The notes under the pieces were generated by a model that was given only the letters and a program-made list of their open reading frames with translations, ran no database searches and had not been told where the DNA came from. The translations under genes and the position numbers were made by a program. 15,019 nucleotides of DNA from positions 1-15,019 of the forward strand of contig JAHLFD010000090.1 in NCBI GenBank assembly GCA_018883975.1, in the 5' to 3' direction. Shown here piece after piece: positions 1-7,037 of this stretch (within the stretch, counting starts at the first letter, position 1; every line of letters begins with the position of its first letter). Origin of the DNA: Zhenhengia stercoravium (GTDB taxonomy: Bacteria; Bacillota; Clostridia; Lachnospirales; Cellulosilyticaceae).

Positions 1-37
1 AATTATAGATGATGTCAAACTTTGCATATTTTTAATT

Positions 38-409
38 TTACCAGTATAAATTTTCGTCATCATCTATAAATTTTTTACGACACTCCTGGCAACTGTAATA
101 ATCATCCACAACATAGCGCACGACTTCTTCTGGTACATTAAACAGTACTCTTACTTTTTCTAAAACATCCTTATCTAAGCATTTGTCATGATAAATAATA
201 TACTGTCTACTATTTGTGTTATAACTTACTCTGCCTATCGGCCAAAAATCATACTTTTCTCTATGGTCTTTCTCAAATTTATTTCTCCATACACGGTCAT
301 GTCCTTCTGGGGGATTAAAAATTACCCCTTGTTGTTTCCCATCATGTCTTTCATACATGTGTGTAAGTATCTCATCTTCTGTACAAAAGAAAACCCCAAT
401 GTTAGCCAT
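38..409 (-). CDS. Conserved hypothetical protein, 123 aa, with C-terminal CxxC
   Basis: I do not recognise this family. The protein is soluble, with no signal peptide or membrane segment, and is rich in charged and aromatic residues. Near the C-terminus it has a Cys-x-x-Cys pair (SCQEC, about residues 107-111), which could bind a metal or form a disulfide. A third Cys lies at about residue 9 and a fourth in the HDKCL segment near residue 77. The ATG at 409 is preceded by AGGAGG with 9-nt spacing, a convincing start. It lies 20 nt downstream of the RNase HI gene on the same strand with no terminator between them, so it is probably the last or near-last gene of the mgtE-rnhA operon. No function is inferred. 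It is called real because of its strong ribosome binding site, length and operon position. Confidence 0.8.
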   Translation of the reverse strand: MANIGVFFCTEDEILTHMYERHDGKQQGVIFNPPEGHDRVWRNKFEKDHREKYDFWPIGRVSYNTNSRQYIIYHDKCLDKDVLEKVRVLFNVPEEVVRYVVDDYYSCQECRKKFIDDDENLYW

Positions 410-429
410 TTTCTAATTCCTCCTAAAGC

Positions 430-885
430 CTATCTTAATGTTACTTCATCCATTCCTTTATTAGCTAAGGCATCTGCCCTGTTATTGCCTACATTATCAG
501 AATGCCCTTTCACTTTAATAAAGGTAATATTACTGAATTTCTGTTTTTCTTCATAAAGCCTCTGCCATAGCTCTTTATTTTCCACTGGTTCTTTTTTGGA
601 AGTCACCCATCCTTTTTTCATCCAGTTATAAATCCAGTTTGTAATACCATTTAATACATAAGCACTATCTACCATCACTTCTACTGGAATATCATGTCTT
701 TTTAAAGCTCTTAAGGCTTGTATGCAAGCAGTAAGCTCCATAATATTATTAGTTGTACCTCTTGTACCACCATAAAGTTCTTTTTCGCTTCCTTTGTAAG
801 TTAGATAAACACCCCATCCACCTACATTATCTTCTCTACCGTTTCCTCTGCAACCGCCATCACAGTAAATAATAATTTTATCCAT
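430..885 (-). CDS. rnhA: Ribonuclease HI
   Basis: Cleaves the RNA strand of RNA-DNA hybrids in the cytoplasm (R-loops, Okazaki primers) by two-metal-ion catalysis. At 151 aa it has the usual size of bacterial type 1 enzymes. All four catalytic carboxylates are visible: Asp9 in YCDGG, Glu50 in NIMELTA, Asp73 in VDSAYV and Asp138 in NRADALAN. The catalytic-loop histidine is His128 in VKGHSDN. The Trp/Lys-rich stretch at residues 84-98 (WIYNWMKKGWVTSKK) corresponds to the basic protrusion (handle region) that grips the hybrid in the E. coli enzyme. AAAGGAG precedes the ATG. The gene starts 26 nt after mgtE ends and 20 nt before the 123-aa hypothetical, all on the minus strand, suggesting cotranscription. 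The pairing with a Mg2+ channel may be coincidental, although the enzyme is Mg2+-dependent. Confidence 0.97.
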   Translation of the reverse strand: MDKIIIYCDGGCRGNGREDNVGGWGVYLTYKGSEKELYGGTRGTTNNIMELTACIQALRALKRHDIPVEVMVDSAYVLNGITNWIYNWMKKGWVTSKKEPVENKELWQRLYEEKQKFSNITFIKVKGHSDNVGNNRADALANKGMDEVTLR

Positions 886-911
886 ATAAACTCCTTTATG
901 CTCATTTTCTT

Positions 912-2255
912 CTAAACTAGATATTGTATAAATAGTGTAGCAAGACCTAAGAAAAAGAAAAAGCCTAAGACATCTGTAAAAGTTGTCACAAATACTGAAG
1001 ATGCAAGTGCTGGATCTACTTTAATTTTTTTCAGCACAATAGGTACGGTAAATCCAGAAAGTGTTGCTACAATCATATTCAGAACCATAGCAATACCTAT
1101 AACAAGGCCAAAGATTATATTACCTTCCCACATATAACCTAGAACAGCAATAATACATCCTATAGATATACCCGTAATTGCTCCAATACCAATTTCTTTA
1201 AATAAAACTTTTTTGATATGTTTATAGTCTAATTCACCTAAGGCTAGTCCTCTTACCATAACAGTAAGGGTCTGTGTCCCTGCATTACCACCCATACCTG
1301 CTACAATAGGCATAAAGGTAGCTAGAGAAACAACCTTTTCAATAGTTCCTTCAAATAAACCTACAATGGCTGATGCTAAAATAGCCGTTAGTAAATTAAC
1401 TAAAAGCCATGGCAATCTACTTCGCACAGATTCTTTTAAAGTACCATTGAGTTTTTCACCTTCACCTACACCACCTAGCTTGTGAATATCTTCTGTATTT
1501 TCATCACGCAAGATCTGCATCACATCATCTACAGTAACAATTCCTAAAAGTCTTCCTATATGATCTACAACAGGCATAGTTAAATACCCATACTTTTCAA
1601 ACAAGTGTCCTACTTCTTCCTGATCCATATGATAAGGAATACTTTCTACATTTGTCTGTATAATTTCTCTAATAGGTGTTGTAAAAGTAGAACTTACTAA
1701 ATCCTTTAAAGAAACAACACCTTTAAGCCTGTCCAAGCTATCAATAACATAAAGGTTATAGGCATTATCCATTTCTTCTTGATTAGCCTGAAGGTATTTT
1801 AGAGTCTCTTCTACATTCATATACTCTTTAATACAGATAAACTCTGTTGCCATGATACCTGCTGCAGTATCTGGTTCATAACTTAAAAGTTGCCTTACTT
1901 TCCTAGCATCTTCTTCTGTCATTCTAGCTAAGAGCTTATTAGCCTGGTCCTCATCTAAAATACCTAATAAGTCTGTAAGTTCATCTGAAGACATGGCTTC
2001 CATAATGTTTTTTTGCTTATTCTCACTAAACTGCATGAGAAAATGATACTTTTCTTCTGTCTCAGCTTCGTCTATAATCTGAGCAATATAATTTTCAGGT
2101 AGACGCCCCAGTATATCTTGCGTATCCTCTTCATCATCTCTTAGAATATCTAAAATATCTACTGGATGTACATCTTCTATGTACTGCATCACCTTTGACT
2201 GTGGTGCATGTAATAGAAATTTTCTAAGCTCTTCTTTATTCATATTCAACTTCAT
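912..2255 (-). CDS. mgtE: Magnesium transporter MgtE
   Basis: Mg2+-selective channel of the cytoplasmic membrane, normally a homodimer gated by Mg2+ bound at its cytosolic domains. The 447 aa match the family length and domain order. The N-terminal superhelical, acidic MgtE_N domain spans about 20-130 and carries many E/D residues that sense Mg2+ in the family. A CBS pair follows at about 135-255, with the second CBS ending in GIVTVDDVMQIL. A connecting helix leads to about five transmembrane segments from about 283 to 447. Family hallmarks are PIVAGMGGNAGTQTL (316-330) and DPALASSVFVTTFTDV (414-429). Asp428 there aligns with the pore aspartate of Thermus MgtE. GAGAGGGG precedes the ATG. The start lies 15 nt after a 32-codon ORF, and its SD can pair with the end of that ORF. 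rnhA follows after 26 nt. Confidence 0.97.
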   Translation of the reverse strand: MKLNMNKEELRKFLLHAPQSKVMQYIEDVHPVDILDILRDDEEDTQDILGRLPENYIAQIIDEAETEEKYHFLMQFSENKQKNIMEAMSSDELTDLLGILDEDQANKLLARMTEEDARKVRQLLSYEPDTAAGIMATEFICIKEYMNVEETLKYLQANQEEMDNAYNLYVIDSLDRLKGVVSLKDLVSSTFTTPIREIIQTNVESIPYHMDQEEVGHLFEKYGYLTMPVVDHIGRLLGIVTVDDVMQILRDENTEDIHKLGGVGEGEKLNGTLKESVRSRLPWLLVNLLTAILASAIVGLFEGTIEKVVSLATFMPIVAGMGGNAGTQTLTVMVRGLALGELDYKHIKKVLFKEIGIGAITGISIGCIIAVLGYMWEGNIIFGLVIGIAMVLNMIVATLSGFTVPIVLKKIKVDPALASSVFVTTFTDVLGFFFFLGLATLFIQYLV

Positions 2256-2262
2256 AATGGAT

Positions 2263-2282
2263 CCCCTCTCTTAGATGAGGAA
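2263..2282 (-). promoter_or_regulatory. Possible hairpin sequestering the mgtE Shine-Dalgarno
   Basis: Read on the minus strand, CCTC (2280-2277) in the last codons of the upstream ORF can pair with GAGG (2268-2265) of the mgtE ribosome binding site. Two further U-G pairs extend it (2282/2263 and 2281/2264) around an 8-nt loop. The helix is short and weak, so its effect is uncertain. A ribosome terminating on the upstream ORF would open it, allowing translational coupling. Confidence 0.35.
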
Positions 2283-2369
2283 GTCTCGTAGTGGGGTATG
2301 ACTAGCTTCTTCCCGATCTGGTAAACTTTCCGTCTCTTGTTTATTCTGCCTCTGCTCATGCGAATCCAT
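2271..2369 (-). CDS. 32-aa upstream ORF, candidate mgtE leader peptide
   Basis: A short ORF directly upstream of mgtE with an excellent ribosome binding site: AAGGAGGTGG at 2375-2384, 8 nt from the core to the ATG at 2369. It reads MDSHEQRQNKQETESLP (1-17) and then DREEASHTPLRDFLI (18-32). It is strongly hydrophilic with no membrane segment, carries eight Asp/Glu residues, and has prolines at positions 17 and 26. The stop codon is 15 nt before the mgtE ATG. Enterobacterial mgtA is controlled by a short proline/acidic leader peptide (MgtL) whose translation falters at low Mg2+. The position and composition here invite that comparison, but there is no sequence homology to claim. It could instead be a small hydrophilic protein, or a chance ORF behind a strong SD. 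Confidence 0.5.
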   Translation of the reverse strand: MDSHEQRQNKQETESLPDREEASHTPLRDFLI

Positions 2370-2374
2370 TCATA

Positions 2375-2384
2375 CCACCTCCTT
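2375..2384 (-). promoter_or_regulatory. Strong Shine-Dalgarno of the mgtE upstream ORF
   Basis: AAGGAGGTGG on the minus strand is nearly complementary to the 16S rRNA tail. Its core is 8 nt from the ATG at 2369, which opens 32 codons. An ATG at 2373 has only 4 nt spacing and reads just five codons before TGA. This site decides the start of the upstream ORF and indicates that ribosomes load here. Confidence 0.65.
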
Positions 2385-2392
2385 AACACCAT

Positions 2393-2426
2393 AAAAAAGA
2401 CTTTTTGTATTTCACAAAAAGTCTTT
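2393..2426 (-). terminator. Rho-independent terminator after the Ca2+ ATPase gene, within the mgtE leader
   Basis: A perfect 13-bp stem (AAAGACTTTTTGT against ACAAAAAGTCTTT, 2396-2408 and 2414-2426) with a 5-nt loop, followed on the minus strand by a run of T. It lies about 45 nt past the stop codon of the P-type ATPase, so termination of that gene is the simplest reading. The predicted mgtE promoter lies upstream of it, so mgtE transcripts from that promoter would also have to pass the hairpin. Confidence 0.8.
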
Positions 2427-2451
2427 CAAGTTTCTCTATTTCTTACTTTTT

Positions 2452-2480
2452 ATCATACCTAATGGTTTTTTATCTGTCAA
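2452..2480 (-). promoter_or_regulatory. Predicted sigma-A promoter for the mgtE operon
   Basis: On the minus strand, TTGACA (2480-2475), a 17-bp spacer and TATGAT (2457-2452): a perfect -35 and a -10 differing from consensus at one position. The -35 box overlaps the last sense codons of the P-type ATPase gene. Transcription would begin near 2445, about 20 nt before the terminator-like hairpin and about 75 nt before the 32-codon ORF. No comparable promoter is seen between the hairpin and mgtE. Confidence 0.65.
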
Positions 2481-5208
2481 TAGATTGATGAAGTACTTTA
2501 CTTGCTATTCTAAAGGCTAATTTGAGTACTTCATTAACAATGATAACAGAAAGACCTACTAATATAATTTTGCCCCACATATTAGCTGTTAGTGGTACAG
2601 CATTAAAGAATTTGCCTACAAACTGTGTAATAAGAATCTGTAGGCATGCTGTTAAAGCAATGACTCTTAGGAACATCTTATTCTTTGTAAAGTTAGGGAA
2701 TATACTTGCAATACCAAACTCTCTACAGTTAAAGGCATTAAAGAGCACTGAAAAAGCAAAAAGACTAAACAGTACAGTTTGCACTTCACTGGCATTTCCT
2801 ATAACACGATTTGGATTTGCACCTAAGAAGTTTATTTTAATTTGCAAATATAATACGATAGCAATATAAAGACTATTAAGTCCTATAGTTAAAATCATAA
2901 ATTGATTAATAATACTTGCATTTCTTGACGTAGGTTTACGTTTCATCACTGATTCACGAATAGGTTCTAATCCTAATACAAGGGCAGGAGGCCCATCCAT
3001 GATAAGGTTAATCCATAAGAGATGTATAGTAGTGAATGGCATATCATAACCCATAAGCTGACTCAGCACTGCAATAAGAAATGCTATAACATTAACAGTA
3101 AGCTGAAACTGTATAAAACGTTGGAAATTATTATAAATACCACGTCCCCATTTAATAGCTTGTACAATCGTACTAAAACTATCATCTGTTAGAATAATAT
3201 CTGCTGCATTTTTACTTACTTCTGTACCTGCAATCCCCATAGCTACACCTACATCTGCTTTAGTAAGAGCAGGTGCATCATTAATACCATCTCCTGTTAC
3301 GGCTACAACCTCTCCATTTTTCTGAAGAGCTTGTACAATACGCATTTTAGTAGTTGGCTTAGAACGTGCTACAATACCAATGGTTTTAATTTCGTCTGCT
3401 AATTGTTTATCATCTAACTGGTCAATATAAGTAGATTCGACTGCGCGCATTTTAGATCCTTCACCAATCATACCCAGCTCTTTACCAATTGCCATAGCTG
3501 TCTGAATGTTATCTCCTGTAAGCATTTTCGTTTCAATGCCACCTTCTCTAGCTATAGCAATGGAATCTACAACCCCTTCTCTAAGTGGATCGTTAATACC
3601 CACAAAGCCTTGGAATACAAGTTCTCTCTTCCAATCTGCTCTTGTTCTATAGTCTTTAGGATCTATACTTTCTTTATAACCAAAAGCTAATACACGCATA
3701 GCTTCTTTTTGAAGCTGGCTCATTTCTCGTATAATCTCCTGTTTACGCGTCCCTGTTAAAGGTTTCATACTACCCTCTATGAATTCATAGCCGCATTGTT
3801 CAAGTATAACTTCAGGTGCCCCTTTAGAATAAAGTATGTAGTGATTAGGGGTATGAATCATAGTGAGCATATATTTATTCTGAGAATTAAAAGGAACCTG
3901 TCTTACAATATCACTAATCTCTCTTGCTGTTTGATAATTAAAATCTTTACAAAGGCGAAGAAGCGCACATTCTGTAGCACTTCCTATATACTTAGGTTCA
4001 GGTGTGCTATAATCTACATCTGCTGTGCTATTAATCAAACAGTTATGTACAAAGTCTTTATGTTCATTTAGCTTAGATGGTTCTACATAATGTCCTTCAA
4101 GATATACTTTTGCTACTTGCATACGGTTCTGTGTTAATGTGCCTGTTTTATCGCTACAGATTACACTTACACTTCCTATCGTTTCACATGCTTCTTTTTT
4201 ACGTACTAAAGCATTAATTTTAGCCATCTGTTTCATAGTAATAGCAAGTGTAATATTAATCATAGTGGTTAAGCCTTCTGGCACAGCAGCTACAATCAAA
4301 GCTACACATACAACAAAGGCTGTTTTAATCTCTGGGAAACTTGCAGCCAGACCTTTCATAGAGTTTCTAAAAGCTTGTCCATTAGCAAAACTCATATGAA
4401 TAGGCGCTTCCTGTATAATCTGCACAAGCATATAAACAAATAACATACCTGCAACAGCTGTAGAAATTTGAGAAATCTTCTTACCTAAGTTATCAAGTTT
4501 AATCTGAAGTGGTGTATCTTCCTCACGCTCTCCTAATTCCTTGGCAATGCTTCCCATCTCAGTGTGGTCTCCTATAGCTGTTACAACCATAGTCGCTGTA
4601 CCAAGAGCAATAAGTGTTCCCCCAAAAAGCATATTCTTCTGCTCTGCTAGATGGTCTGAACTCACCGTGCACTCTTCCTTACGTACATCATCAGATTCAC
4701 CTGTTAGCATATCCTCTCGTACTTTAAGCTCTACACTCTTTAAAATACGTCCGTCTGCAGGAACCATATCTCCTGTTTCTAGAAAAACAATATCTCCTAC
4801 TACAACTTCACTTTTATGTATAACCTCTTTTTTGCCATCCCTAAGCACTTTTACACGTATATCCTCTGTCATTTGTGCTAGGGCTTCAGCCGCTTTCTTG
4901 GATTTATTTTCAGTTACTAGCCCTATCACACTCCCTATTAAAATAGCCAAACAAATCCCAATGGCATCATGATATTCTTTAATGAGCAAGCTAATACCTG
5001 CTGCAATAAGTAATATGATAATAAGTTGCTGCCCCAGTATTTCTTTGACTTCTTGAAGTAGACTAGCTTGTTTAGGCTTTGTAAATTCGTTTTTACCATA
5101 TTCTCTAAGCCTATTATCCGCTTCTTTGTGTGTAAGCCCTTTCTCTTCCGATACTTTCAGCGACCTAAGTACATTTTCCTTTGGTTGCCTATAATACTTA
5201 TTCTCCAT
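2470..5208 (-). CDS. PMCA-type Ca2+-translocating P-type ATPase
   Basis: ATP-driven export of Ca2+ across the cytoplasmic membrane (P2 family). The 912 aa show the full domain order: N-terminal cation-ATPase domain, M1-M2 (about 59-97), actuator with TGES at 169-172, M3-M4 (about 245-320), and phosphorylation domain with Asp353 in CSDKTGTLT. The nucleotide-binding KGAPE is at 462-466, the hinge TGDGINDAP at 638-646, and M5-M10 run from about 697 to the end. Ca2+-site residues are visible: Glu311 in VAAVPEGL (M4), Asn706 in FQLTVNV (M5), and Asn734 and Asp738 in NLIMDG (M6). The M5 FQLTVNV motif matches plasma-membrane (PMCA) pumps and lacks the SERCA site I glutamate, which suggests one Ca2+ per cycle. 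AGGAGG precedes the ATG by 5 nt. It stands alone between two terminators, so is probably monocistronic; I could not place its promoter confidently. Confidence 0.95.
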   Translation of the reverse strand: MENKYYRQPKENVLRSLKVSEEKGLTHKEADNRLREYGKNEFTKPKQASLLQEVKEILGQQLIIILLIAAGISLLIKEYHDAIGICLAILIGSVIGLVTENKSKKAAEALAQMTEDIRVKVLRDGKKEVIHKSEVVVGDIVFLETGDMVPADGRILKSVELKVREDMLTGESDDVRKEECTVSSDHLAEQKNMLFGGTLIALGTATMVVTAIGDHTEMGSIAKELGEREEDTPLQIKLDNLGKKISQISTAVAGMLFVYMLVQIIQEAPIHMSFANGQAFRNSMKGLAASFPEIKTAFVVCVALIVAAVPEGLTTMINITLAITMKQMAKINALVRKKEACETIGSVSVICSDKTGTLTQNRMQVAKVYLEGHYVEPSKLNEHKDFVHNCLINSTADVDYSTPEPKYIGSATECALLRLCKDFNYQTAREISDIVRQVPFNSQNKYMLTMIHTPNHYILYSKGAPEVILEQCGYEFIEGSMKPLTGTRKQEIIREMSQLQKEAMRVLAFGYKESIDPKDYRTRADWKRELVFQGFVGINDPLREGVVDSIAIAREGGIETKMLTGDNIQTAMAIGKELGMIGEGSKMRAVESTYIDQLDDKQLADEIKTIGIVARSKPTTKMRIVQALQKNGEVVAVTGDGINDAPALTKADVGVAMGIAGTEVSKNAADIILTDDSFSTIVQAIKWGRGIYNNFQRFIQFQLTVNVIAFLIAVLSQLMGYDMPFTTIHLLWINLIMDGPPALVLGLEPIRESVMKRKPTSRNASIINQFMILTIGLNSLYIAIVLYLQIKINFLGANPNRVIGNASEVQTVLFSLFAFSVLFNAFNCREFGIASIFPNFTKNKMFLRVIALTACLQILITQFVGKFFNAVPLTANMWGKIILVGLSVIIVNEVLKLAFRIASKVLHQSIDR

Positions 5209-5321
5209 AGTATCCTCCTCACTTTGACTTAAGTAATTTGTACTCTATTTATATGTACGTCTTGTCCATATTATTCCACTTAAACCTTAATCTAAAATGC
5301 TTATCTTATTTAGGGCATTAT

Positions 5322-5348
5322 AAAAAGGACTGCAAAGAGCAGTCCTTT
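5322..5348 (-). terminator. Rho-independent terminator after the ytaF-like gene
   Basis: A perfect 10-bp GC-containing stem (AAAGGACTGC, 5324-5333, with GCAGTCCTTT, 5339-5348) and a 5-nt loop, followed on the minus strand by a run of T at 5326-5322. It overlaps the stop codon of the ytaF-like gene and separates it from the Ca2+ ATPase gene. Confidence 0.9.
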
Positions 5349-5970
5349 AAAAAAGTTTCATAAAAGCTAGAATAATTAAGGTAATACCACTTAACCAGGA
5401 AATATTCCATTTAGTTGTTTGGGCAATATGTTCCCCTATACGAGCACCTAATAAAATAGAAATCAGCCCTATAAGGAGTGCTAAAATAAGTGTTTCTATA
5501 TAATGGACTTCTACAAGACCACTTCCAAACCCTGCTGCAATACCATCTAAAGACAGTACAATACCTAAAGAAAGTGCCTCTTTAATACTTAATTCTTTAG
5601 AATGGTCCTGGTCAGCCCTTGTGTTATCCATATAAATATCTAAGATAAAATGAAAATCCCAAAACTTAAATGTAATACCTTCTACATGGTTGGAATGCTT
5701 CTTTAGAACATCTTTAATAAGTCCTTCACAAAACCTACTAATACCTAATAAAAATAAAAGTCCAAAACATAGAACGGTGGTCGCATAAGGTGGCAAGAGT
5801 GTACTGATAAGTGAACCACCTGCCATAGAGATAAGTAAAATAAAAGCACTTACTATGCTTAAAGCCATAGCAGAACGTACAGGAATTTTAATACGATCTG
5901 CGCCATAGGCCAAACTTGCCACAAAAGCATCTATGGATAGAGCTATAACCAACAATAAAATTTCTATCAT
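5347..5970 (-). CDS. ytaF: YtaF/MntP-family sporulation membrane protein
   Basis: A polytopic membrane protein of about 207 aa, best matching YtaF of endospore formers, a relative of the MntP Mn2+ exporter. The actual transport role of YtaF is not established. About six membrane segments are visible, with the internal duplication typical of the family. LSIDAFVASLAYG (about 11-23) in the first half is echoed by LSLDGIAAGFGSG (about 139-151) in the second, each with a membrane-embedded Asp (Asp14, Asp142). A hydrophilic central loop (about 85-125) contains acidic and His residues. I chose the ATG at 5970 because AGGTG lies 6 nt ahead of it. A GTG three codons earlier (5979) would give 210 aa but has no good SD. 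It lies about 40 nt after the radical SAM gene, probably cotranscribed, and is followed by a terminator. Confidence 0.85.
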   Translation of the reverse strand: MIEILLLVIALSIDAFVASLAYGADRIKIPVRSAMALSIVSAFILLISMAGGSLISTLLPPYATTVLCFGLLFLLGISRFCEGLIKDVLKKHSNHVEGITFKFWDFHFILDIYMDNTRADQDHSKELSIKEALSLGIVLSLDGIAAGFGSGLVEVHYIETLILALLIGLISILLGARIGEHIAQTTKWNISWLSGITLIILAFMKLF

Positions 5971-5976
5971 ATTGAT

Positions 5977-5981
5977 CACCT
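5977..5981 (-). promoter_or_regulatory. Ribosome binding site deciding the ytaF-like start
   Basis: AGGTG on the minus strand, 6 nt before the ATG at 5970. It overlaps the alternative GTG codon (5979-5977), for which no SD is present. This favours the shorter protein. Confidence 0.55.
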
Positions 5982-6010
5982 AATTTCTTTTCTCTATCCC
6001 TATTTATATG

Positions 6011-6931
6011 CTAGTTGGAAGAAAAAGGTTCTACGCCCTCCTCATTGAAAGGTGGAATGAAACTTTCCTTATTGGTCTCTCCTTCCTGTATAAAGCCATT
6101 TTCAATACCTATAGCTAAGGCATAATCCACCATATAATCATAATGCTTAGGACTTAAAGGACGATTCAGTTCTGGATACTTAGCTACATGCTTAAGAGGT
6201 GTATACTGATTCATTAAGCTGATGTAAATCTGATCCTTATAGGTCTTATAAAGATACTCTACAATATGCTTAGAATCAAAAAGTAGTCCTGGCAACATAA
6301 GATGCCTTACAATAACTCCCTTTACCATCATCCCCGCTTCATTAAAATAAGCTGTTCCTACTTGTCTTACCATTTCCTGAATGGCTGCTTTGGCATAATC
6401 GCTATACCGGGAAGCTCTTGAATACTTCTTACCATAGCTCGATTTAAAATACTTAAAATCCGGCAAATAAATATCTACGTACCCTTCAAGTCTTTTCAGT
6501 GTTTCTACTTTCTCATAACCACTTGTGTTATACACAATAGGCAGATGTAGTCCTTTTGCCCTAGCAAGTTTGATGGCTTCTATAATTTGAATTGTGTAGT
6601 GAGTGGGTGTAACAAAATTAATATTATATGCGCCCTTCGCCTGCAACTCCAAGCAAATATCTGCTAGTCGCTCTATAGATATAACTTTACCTTTTCCCAT
6701 TGTACTAATCTCATAGTTTTGACAGAATACACATCCTAATGTGCAATGTGAAAAGAAAATAGTTCCTGAGCCTTTCTCTCCCGATAAACAAGGCTCTTCC
6801 CAATAATGTAGGGCAGCTCTTGCAATCTCCACTTGTCCATCTGCCCTGCAAAAACCTAGCTGTCCTTCTAAACGATTTACTTTACATTCTCTTGGACATA
6901 ATGTGCATTGTTTTAATAATGATTTATCCAT
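6011..6931 (-). CDS. Radical SAM protein, PflX-like (COG1313)
   Basis: Predicted S-adenosylmethionine radical enzyme resembling pyruvate formate-lyase activating enzymes; the substrate is unknown. The 306 aa contain the canonical CX3CX2C cluster-binding motif at Cys63, Cys67 and Cys70 (HCTLGCVFCQN). An N-terminal Cys-rich element follows the COG1313 pattern: Cys9, Cys12 and Cys16 in CTLCPREC, then Cys28 in GFCRADG. It may bind a further metal or cluster. The GTIFFSHC lead-in, NFVTPTHY (about 104-111), VYNTSGYE (about 133-140) and DIYLPDFKY (about 153-161) are typical of this group. The last 20 or so residues are Glu/Ser/Pro-rich and probably disordered. GAGGAG lies 9 nt before the ATG. A good promoter lies upstream and the ytaF-like gene follows after about 40 nt. 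Confidence 0.9.
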   Translation of the reverse strand: MDKSLLKQCTLCPRECKVNRLEGQLGFCRADGQVEIARAALHYWEEPCLSGEKGSGTIFFSHCTLGCVFCQNYEISTMGKGKVISIERLADICLELQAKGAYNINFVTPTHYTIQIIEAIKLARAKGLHLPIVYNTSGYEKVETLKRLEGYVDIYLPDFKYFKSSYGKKYSRASRYSDYAKAAIQEMVRQVGTAYFNEAGMMVKGVIVRHLMLPGLLFDSKHIVEYLYKTYKDQIYISLMNQYTPLKHVAKYPELNRPLSPKHYDYMVDYALAIGIENGFIQEGETNKESFIPPFNEEGVEPFSSN

Positions 6932-6969
6932 CCCTTAGTTCTCCTCTTTCAATCTCATCCTTTTCTCTT

Positions 6970-6998
6970 ATTATATAAACATTTCCTTTAAGAGTAAA
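6970..6998 (-). promoter_or_regulatory. Predicted promoter for the radical SAM - ytaF operon
   Basis: On the minus strand, TTTACT (6998-6993), a 17-bp spacer and a consensus TATAAT (6975-6970). The start would be near 6963, leaving a leader of about 30 nt before the ATG at 6931. It sits just beyond the terminator of the prenyltransferase gene, as expected for an independent unit. Confidence 0.65.
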
Positions 6999-7006
6999 AT
7001 AAAGCA

Positions 7007-7037
7007 AAACAAAAAAAGAGAGCCTAAGCCCTCTTTT
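7007..7037 (-). terminator. Rho-independent terminator after the prenyltransferase gene
   Basis: On the minus strand, AAAAGAGGGC pairs with GCTCTCTTTT (one G-T pair) around a TTAG loop (7037-7014), followed by TTT and a further T-rich run. It overlaps the stop codon of the UbiA-family gene. Confidence 0.88.

Noticed and set aside
2356..2373. Alternative ATG at 2373 behind the same SD
   Set aside because: Spacing of only 4 nt and a stop after five codons; the ATG at 2369 has ideal spacing and a longer frame.
2256..2469. M-box (ykoK) Mg2+ riboswitch upstream of mgtE
   Set aside because: The leader from the predicted start to mgtE is filled by a simple hairpin and a translated short ORF; none of the multi-helix M-box core is recognisable.
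4541..4972. Plus-strand open frame of 143 codons opposite the Ca2+ ATPase
   Set aside because: It is antisense to a fully conserved P-type ATPase coding region, is Ser/Thr-rich low-complexity and has no family features.
5971..5979. GTG start for the ytaF-like protein
   Set aside because: No SD at suitable distance; AGGTG fits the ATG three codons downstream.
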